From assembly GCA_004369085.1 (NCBI GenBank), contig ML210328.1, positions 1 through 62,948 of the forward strand: a stretch of 62,948 nucleotides of DNA, read 5' to 3'. Of the stretch, positions 57,684 to 62,948 are shown in pieces. This DNA comes from Coprinopsis marcescibilis. Taxonomy: Eukaryota; Basidiomycota; Agaricomycetes; Agaricales; Psathyrellaceae. Every line of letters starts with the position of its first letter. The stretch's first letter is position 1. The translations under genes were made by a program, and so were the position numbers. The notes under the pieces are model-generated. The model ran no database searches. It had not been told where the DNA came from and worked only from the letters and a program-made list of their open reading frames with translations.

Positions 57684-58814
57684 ATGACTAAGTTTTGCCA
57701 GCTCAAAGATGCCACTCTTGTTCATGCTGGCGCTGGCTACAAGATATGGAGAGACACTCAACCGGCAAAAGTGAAAAAATCCGTGCCCGAAATATGTAGT
57801 ACGCACCTTTTCTCTCTCTTCCATTCCACCGAACATTGCTCACTGATTGCTGTACCAAGTGTTGCAGTGTGGTGCCATGCCCAAAGTTTCGACAGGAACT
57901 TCGAAGTCAGCCTCTGGGTCCACTCATGTTCTTTTTGCTCTGAGAGGCATTGCAAACCAGCAGAAAAAGCCAGAGCTAGATCAGGGGCATTCTGACTACT
58001 ATGATGTCACCACTGAAACACGGCAAGACCGAGAGCGACTGCTTCATATGATCGCCTTCATTGAAGCGCATCAGGGACCTCAACTGCAACCAGAACAGTT
58101 TCCCTTCGCTTGGAAGCTTCAGAAATTCCCACAGGATACCTTTACCCCTCGAAAGGTATGTTTTACCTTGATGTTTCCGTCGCTAATTTACATTAAACGG
58201 CCGTATATATAGAAGCCACAGCGCAACCCGGACTACATGCTCTATGGTGCATACAAGGTTCCCAACGCCACGATGGAGAAAATCGTTCGCCAAACTCCTG
58301 TCCTCAAATCATTGCCATTTGGCCTCGACGATTATTACAACTATGGAACGTGGAGGAGACAGCTTCCTGTAGACAAGCAATCGGAGGTACCTCGCGCATG
58401 GGGTGAGTTTCTCTGCTATTTATACTCGAGATTTGACGCCAGCAATACACCACAGCCTCGTTCGAGCTATCAAAGTCTGCACCTGAGCATAAGCTCACAA
58501 AACCGACCCACGTGGCCTTCTTTATGAAAGGAGTCAACTATAGGTCTCAACCGCAAGCGACGGACCCCGTCCATCCTCATTACCAATTTCTGCATACCGA
58601 AACACTGGAAGATGAGCAGAAACTCGACCGATTCTTGGAGGTGCTTAAAGAGCTAGCCGGGCCGTCTATAGGCCGCAAAGAATTTGAGTACAGTTACACA
58701 TTGGCCCTCATAGTCTCTATGTATGTTACCGCTGCTCGCTGTCGTATATGTTGCTCTGACACTTCCCTTCAGTTTGAAGCTCAGGATGATATCCACAATG
58801 GCCGCAGCCATTGA
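57684..58814 (+). CDS. Two-module family member G
   Basis: Probable start MTKFCQLKDATLVHAGAGYK at 57684. Four or five exons: HAGAGYKIWRDTQPAKVKKS; then THVLFALRGIANQQKKPEL with TRQDRERLLHMIAFIEAHQG and FPFAWKLQKFPQDTF. Module 2 has MLYGAYKVPNATMEKIV, YNYGTWRRQLPVDKQ, HVAFFMKGVNYRSQPQ and HTETLEDEQKLDRFLEVLK. Upstream (57433-57683) lies a duplicated N-terminal segment (YAVSGFDLTLVDFVHIM and YAVSGFAITVVEFIRAM). Compared with the 61118 copy, one base is missing there before the ATG at 57684, so the longer N-terminus is out of frame. The body of the gene is open and may still be expressed. No known domain, signal peptide or membrane helix in the main part. Confidence 0.6.
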
Positions 58815-59369
58815 TGTGGTAGCATAAATCACTGTGATTGTGTCCTCGAGCGTATCTGCTCAATATCTGCTATACATTTATATTGATTGCTTATTAAATT
58901 ATTTTACAGTGTAGTTGTACCAGATGCAGGAATACATTGTCTCGTATAGCTAACTGAGGGCGCACATGCTTGCTCGACTCCCCTTCTCCTCCCCTGCGGC
59001 AAGGCAAAAATCGTGCCCCTGATTGTCAACCATGGCTGCTGACCAAGCTGTTTGATGTGCCTCCGATCAGCAATGAAGTCATACCGTTTATGGGTTGTGA
59101 GGGCAACGTGCACAGTGAGCGCCAGTGACTCGGCTTTCTAGAGGGCTCTGACTGGAGGCTCATTCCTAAAGGATTACAAGCCGTCTGGTCACAATTGACA
59201 ATGCTTAGATGACGCGGTGTGTGTAGCTGTTTGTGGGACACAGACGCTCCCGACAAAGCCGCACATGGCTGATGTTCAATGGCGCGAGTGGCATAAAGGC
59301 AGAGCCCGCTGTTGCTCTCAACCACAGACCGCATTATCTTCCAGTCATCCTTCCACCTCACAGCTTGCA

Positions 59370-60620
59370 TTATGAGCACAACATTTGCCATCAGCGGGTT
59401 CGCTGTCAAAGCAATAGACTTCATACGCATTATGACATTAAGTAATTCCCGCCGTCAAAGCCATAATGTCTAGATACTACCAACCGCAGAATGCCACCAT
59501 TATTCACGCTGGCGCAGGCTATAGATTTGGAGAGACGATCAACCCACTAAAGTGCAGAAATAATTGCACGAAATATGCAGTAGGCTCTTTTAGAATCCAG
59601 TTTCAGACTAAAGGTTTTGACCACCCTTCGGTTTTCTTCGGTGCTATGGTCCGCGGCGCCAGGAGCCAAACCACCCTCTGCGCCCACCCACGTCATATTC
59701 GCTCTGAGAGGGATCCCATTGGGAGATAACGATGACAGGATTGATTCCAACCACCCGTCTTATCCCATCGTGACTACAGAAACCCAAAGCGATCGAGATA
59801 GACTTCTCCAAATGCTCGAATTTATCAAAGCACACCAAGGCCCAAAGCTAGGACTAGGGCGTTTCCAATTTACATGGAAGATTCAGGAATTCCCGCAGGA
59901 CACGTTTGTGCAGCGATCGGAATGTTGGATTTCCCTTGTTTTAAGTGACGTCGTGCCAATGATCGTTCACATCTATAGAGCCCTGAGCGACACCCTGAGC
60001 AAATGCTTTGCTGTGCATACAGAATCTCCAATGAGAGAATGTGGGAAATCCCTAAGGCAACGCCGGTCTTGAAATCAATACAACTCCTCGACGAGCCATA
60101 CCACAATTTTCTGCAGTGGAGGCGGTTACTTTCCGCAGACAAACGAAAGGATGCCCCCCGCACATGGTGTAGGTGGCATTCTTGTTCAGTTCCCAGCTTC
60201 TCGCAGCCAACGAATTGTCGCAGCATGCATGGCAGAGTCGTCGTCGACCAAAGACGAGCAGTAGGACCCCAACGGACCCCGCGACACTTGTTTTCTCATC
60301 AAAGGAGTCAACTTTCGATCCATGTCGCAAATGGACGGCCCCAACCATCCTCACTATAGCTACCTCCATACAGAAACCTCAGGAGATCAAGACGCACTCG
60401 ACCGCCTTTTGCGACTCATCAAGGCGAGGGGGGACCAATGTTGGAGCGCAAGGACTTCCGATTCGGATGTATCCTTGCTCCTCATCTGGCCGCGGTACGC
60501 CATGCCTCCCCTTGTTGGATGCACAACATTGAAATTTTCCTTCTAGTTCGAAGCCCGAGACATGATGTACGCCGAGGCCAGAAATCAGTCGAAAACGTCG
60601 AACACAGACTACACTAGTTT
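59370..60620 (+). pseudogene. Two-module family member H, decayed
   Basis: Begins MSTTFAISGFAVKAIDFIRIM at 59370, then a 4-base insertion shifts the frame before MSRYYQPQNATIIHAGAGY. A one-base loss and a TAA follow in the next 60 bases. Module 1 is well kept (THVIFALRGIPLGDNDDRI, TQSDRDRLLQMLEFIKAHQG, FQFTWKIQEFPQDTF). Module 2 has CAYRISNERMWEIPKAT, a TAG before DPNGPRDTCFLIKGVNFRS, and another frame change at about 60428 before PMLERKDFRFG. With several disabling changes, this is a pseudogene. Confidence 0.8.
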
Positions 60621-61117
60621 CTGACGGCTCTTTCTTCTTTGGGCGGCTTGTTCTTCACTTGGCAACTGGTCGTCCGTTCCTATCCCGTATGTAGGAGTAC
60701 CTGTTAAACTGGGTCTCCAAGAGAACATATGAAATCGACATTATCTGAAATGCCCAACGTAGGCGCTTTGGGGGCTTGCGTAAGCCTTGTTTGAGCGCCC
60801 GAGTCTCATCAAAGAGGGAGGGCTCTCCATTCGGTGCCAAGGAGCATGGGGATGTCCATTTACCGATGTTTTACCTTGTCTTGCACACTTTTACCGGCAG
60901 AGGTAAGCAGAAGAGCTGGCTGCAAATATCTATTACATCTGGAAGCGAGACCAAGCTCCGACCAACGTGAAGCTAGAAACCGTCAAGTAAACTCTCCAGA
61001 TGGCAAGTTGCGAATGAGTTGGAAAGATGCCGATGCGGCCATCAATAGATACGATGTTGTCGTCAAACTAGATTCGTGACATCCCCGTTACGCTCTTCCT
61101 CTTAATCACTCACCACG

Positions 61118-62380
61118 ATGAGTGCATGTCCTATTGAGAATGACACTGCTCCCACACCAAAGACGATGTATGCTGCCAGTGGCTTCGCCGTGACATTGGT
61201 TGACTTTATCCACATCATGGCGGAGATTCCCCCTGCTCGAGTCATTATGTCCCGATTCTGCCATCCTGACAATGCCACTGTGAACCACGCCGGCGCTAGC
61301 TATAGGATTTGGAGGGATGGGCAGACCGCGAGAGTCAGGAAATCAATGCCTGATATATGTTGTAAGTATTTTATTTATTCGATTACGATGAATCTCGCTT
61401 ACCTTTTTGCTGCTAGTGTTCCAGGGTGCAGCGCCAGGAGAGATGCCACCCAATGCCTCTACCCACATCTTATTTGCTCTGAGAGGCATTCCGTACAAAA
61501 ACAGAGATGTCAAGATGGACTCCACTCATCGCGACTATCCTGCTGTCACAAGACAGACCCAAAATGATCGAGACAGACTACTTCAAATGCTCGATTTCAT
61601 CAAATCTCAGCAAGGCCCGACACTGCGACCAGAGCGGTTCAAGTTTACCTGGAAGGTTCAAGAGTTTCCACAGGGAACCTTCCCTGGTAAATTGGTATGT
61701 CTGAAATCCTTCGCTATTTTAATGCGCGTGAAACTAATTGTTTCACAGAGGCCTGAAGCGCAACCGCGCATGTTATATGGTGCATACAAGATCTCAAACG
61801 ACACCATGAATGAGATAGCCAGGGCAACGCCCAGTCTTCAATCCTTCTCTTTCACGGACCAGGCGTTTTACAACTGTTCGGTGTGGAGGGCAAAGCTCCC
61901 GGCACACAAGCGAAAGGATGTGCCCCGAGCATGGTGTATGTGACCTTTTTGCGTCTCTCAGACAAATCAGGATTAACGTGTGCCTTCGAACAGCGTGCCA
62001 GCAGCAACCAACGCCCGAAGGGCAGGACTTCGACCTCAATGCACCGCGCGACGTCTGCTTCCTCGTCAAAGGGGTCGACTATAGAGCGGAGTCACAAACA
62101 AAAGACCCTAGTGACCCGCATTACAGCTATCTACATACCGAAAGCTCCGAGGACATGGACACACTCGATCGTTTCTTGCGCGTCATCAAGGACGAAGGCG
62201 GCCCATCGTTGGAGCGGAAGGATTTCAAGTACGGATGCGCGCTTGGTCCCAATCTCGCTACGGTATGTTTCATCCTCTCATACCGGAGAAAAATCGCTGA
62301 TTCTAGTCTTACCATAGATGCAATCGCAAGAGAGGGTATTTATGGCGTACAAGATGAGGCCCGGAATCCGATATGTGTAG
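61118..62380 (+). CDS. Two-module family member I (best preserved)
   Basis: Five exons (61118-61361, 61417-61694, 61749-61935, 61994-62262 and 62318-62380) with consistent phases, encoding 346 residues from MSACPIENDTAPTPKTMYAA to GIRYV. An N-terminal amphipathic segment (YAASGFAVTLVDFIHIMAE) precedes module 1: HAGASYRIWRDGQTARVRKS, THILFALRGIPYKNRDVKMD, TQNDRDRLLQMLDFIKSQQG and FKFTWKVQEFPQGTF. Module 2: MLYGAYKISNDTMNEIARAT, WRAKLPAHKRKDVPRAW, VCFLVKGVDYRAESQTKD, YLHTESSEDMDTLDRFLRVI and GPSLERKDFKYG. Both modules share the order helix with WR..LP, F.L+G+.Y, then D...LDRFL..IK...GP and an aromatic strand, so the protein is an internal duplication. No function assignable. Confidence 0.7.
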
Positions 62381-62670
62381 ATAGATGGCTCTAATTCTCG
62401 ACTGTCCATCACTTCAACACGCACACATTCTGTTAAGCTTAGTAGTACATCCATGTTAATTTTGACTCCAATACTCCAGTCACATACAAAAAGAAAGACA
62501 TACGATGCTGGAATACATTCGTCTATGCCAAGAGGCAATGAGGTACAGCGTCGAGGCGCTAATCAGCCAAAGTGTCAGCTTGACCGCGGGACAGAGTGGG
62601 TTGGAATCTGCCTGAAATATAGACACAATACGTCCACATGTCTTGCTTTCTAGCTTGATTATGGGTCAAG

Positions 62671-62948
62671 GTAAGACAAGACTCCATCAAGAAGCTCTCA
62701 AAGCGCTCTCTACGACGCCCTGCGAGAATGTTACTTGGACGCAGAAGTTCTGCGTAGTACCAGATTGGTAATCAAAGGCGTCAAGACCATCGTTGAGAGC
62801 GACTCCGGTCCTTCGCTTCAAGAACTCTACGGTTGTTTGGTCGGATGAGAGACTGCCACCCGCATCATGTGGATTCATGCAAAGCTTCATTGGACCAATC
62901 CTGGTCCCGTCGAGATTATCCTCTCCAGCTATGTCACCCTTCCCAGTA
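62671..62948 (+). pseudogene. Decayed BTB gene copy, C-terminal part, cut by window edge
   Basis: Strongly similar at the DNA level to the C-terminal exon of the BTB gene at 28060-29053, but on the opposite strand. Landmarks are ACTCCATCAAGAAGCT, then CATCATGTGGATTCATGC and CCTGGTCCCGTCGAGA. Stops and frame changes are present (TAA after the VVPDW-like segment, TGA in GGATGAGAGACTGCC). It may continue beyond the window. Confidence 0.8.

Noticed and set aside
24460..62380. The two-module family as a BTB or F-box variant
   Set aside because: The blocks have no BTB order (no D/E-V-x-F start or xxHxxxL helix pattern) and no F-box motif; only its position next to BTB genes suggested it.

Overview
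The window is nuclear DNA from a filamentous basidiomycete, most likely an Agaricomycete. Genes carry many short GT-AG introns (about 50-85 bp, with CTAAC-like branch sites). The contents are typical of mushroom-forming fungi: a TPR-CHAT protein, a BTB/POZ protein, a secreted M43 metalloprotease, CE15 esterase domains, a Plavaka/KDZ-type transposase, a hAT relic and solo LTRs. There are no operons or bacterial-type signals.

Layout. 1-14.7 kb is mostly host genes: an RNF216-like RING-type ubiquitin ligase (996-4327, +), a multipass membrane protein (6.7-7.9 kb, -), a TPR-CHAT protein (8.4-12.2 kb, -) and a secreted metalloprotease (12.6-13.8 kb, -). About 14.8-22.1 kb looks like one Plavaka-type DNA transposon. 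It has a C2H2/KDZ transposase on + and a divergent accessory gene on -, and it is broken by a solo LTR. A TFIIF-alpha housekeeping gene follows (22.3-24.2 kb).

24.4-33.2 kb holds copies, intact and decayed, of a two-module paralogous gene family that I do not recognise, mixed with a BTB gene and a hAT fragment. 33.3-38.3 kb is a transposon graveyard: a MITE with TA duplication, two more solo LTRs of the same family as the first, and a decayed gene built from two A-B modules. 38.3-42.2 kb shows no gene. A 90-residue membrane protein gene (42.2-42.5 kb) precedes the central feature of the window.

That feature is one secreted polypeptide of about 2,757 residues (42.9-51.3 kb), made of seven tandem glucuronoyl-esterase-like (CE15) domains joined by proline-rich linkers. 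Every domain keeps the Ser, Glu and His triad positions, yet all seven have lost the Arg that follows the nucleophile in the classic GCSRxG motif. Domain 1 alone keeps one Cys pair. This is the best candidate for an undescribed system.

Downstream are a single-pass membrane protein with beta-sandwich ectodomains and a PPxY tail (52.3-54.1 kb) and a multipass membrane protein (54.8-57.1 kb, -). Three more copies of the two-module family follow on + (57.4-62.4 kb), and then a decayed BTB copy running off the edge. The order family, family, BTB in the right cluster mirrors the left cluster, which points to an inverted segmental duplication. Exon boundaries were read by eye from splice consensus and reading frame, so they are predictions.
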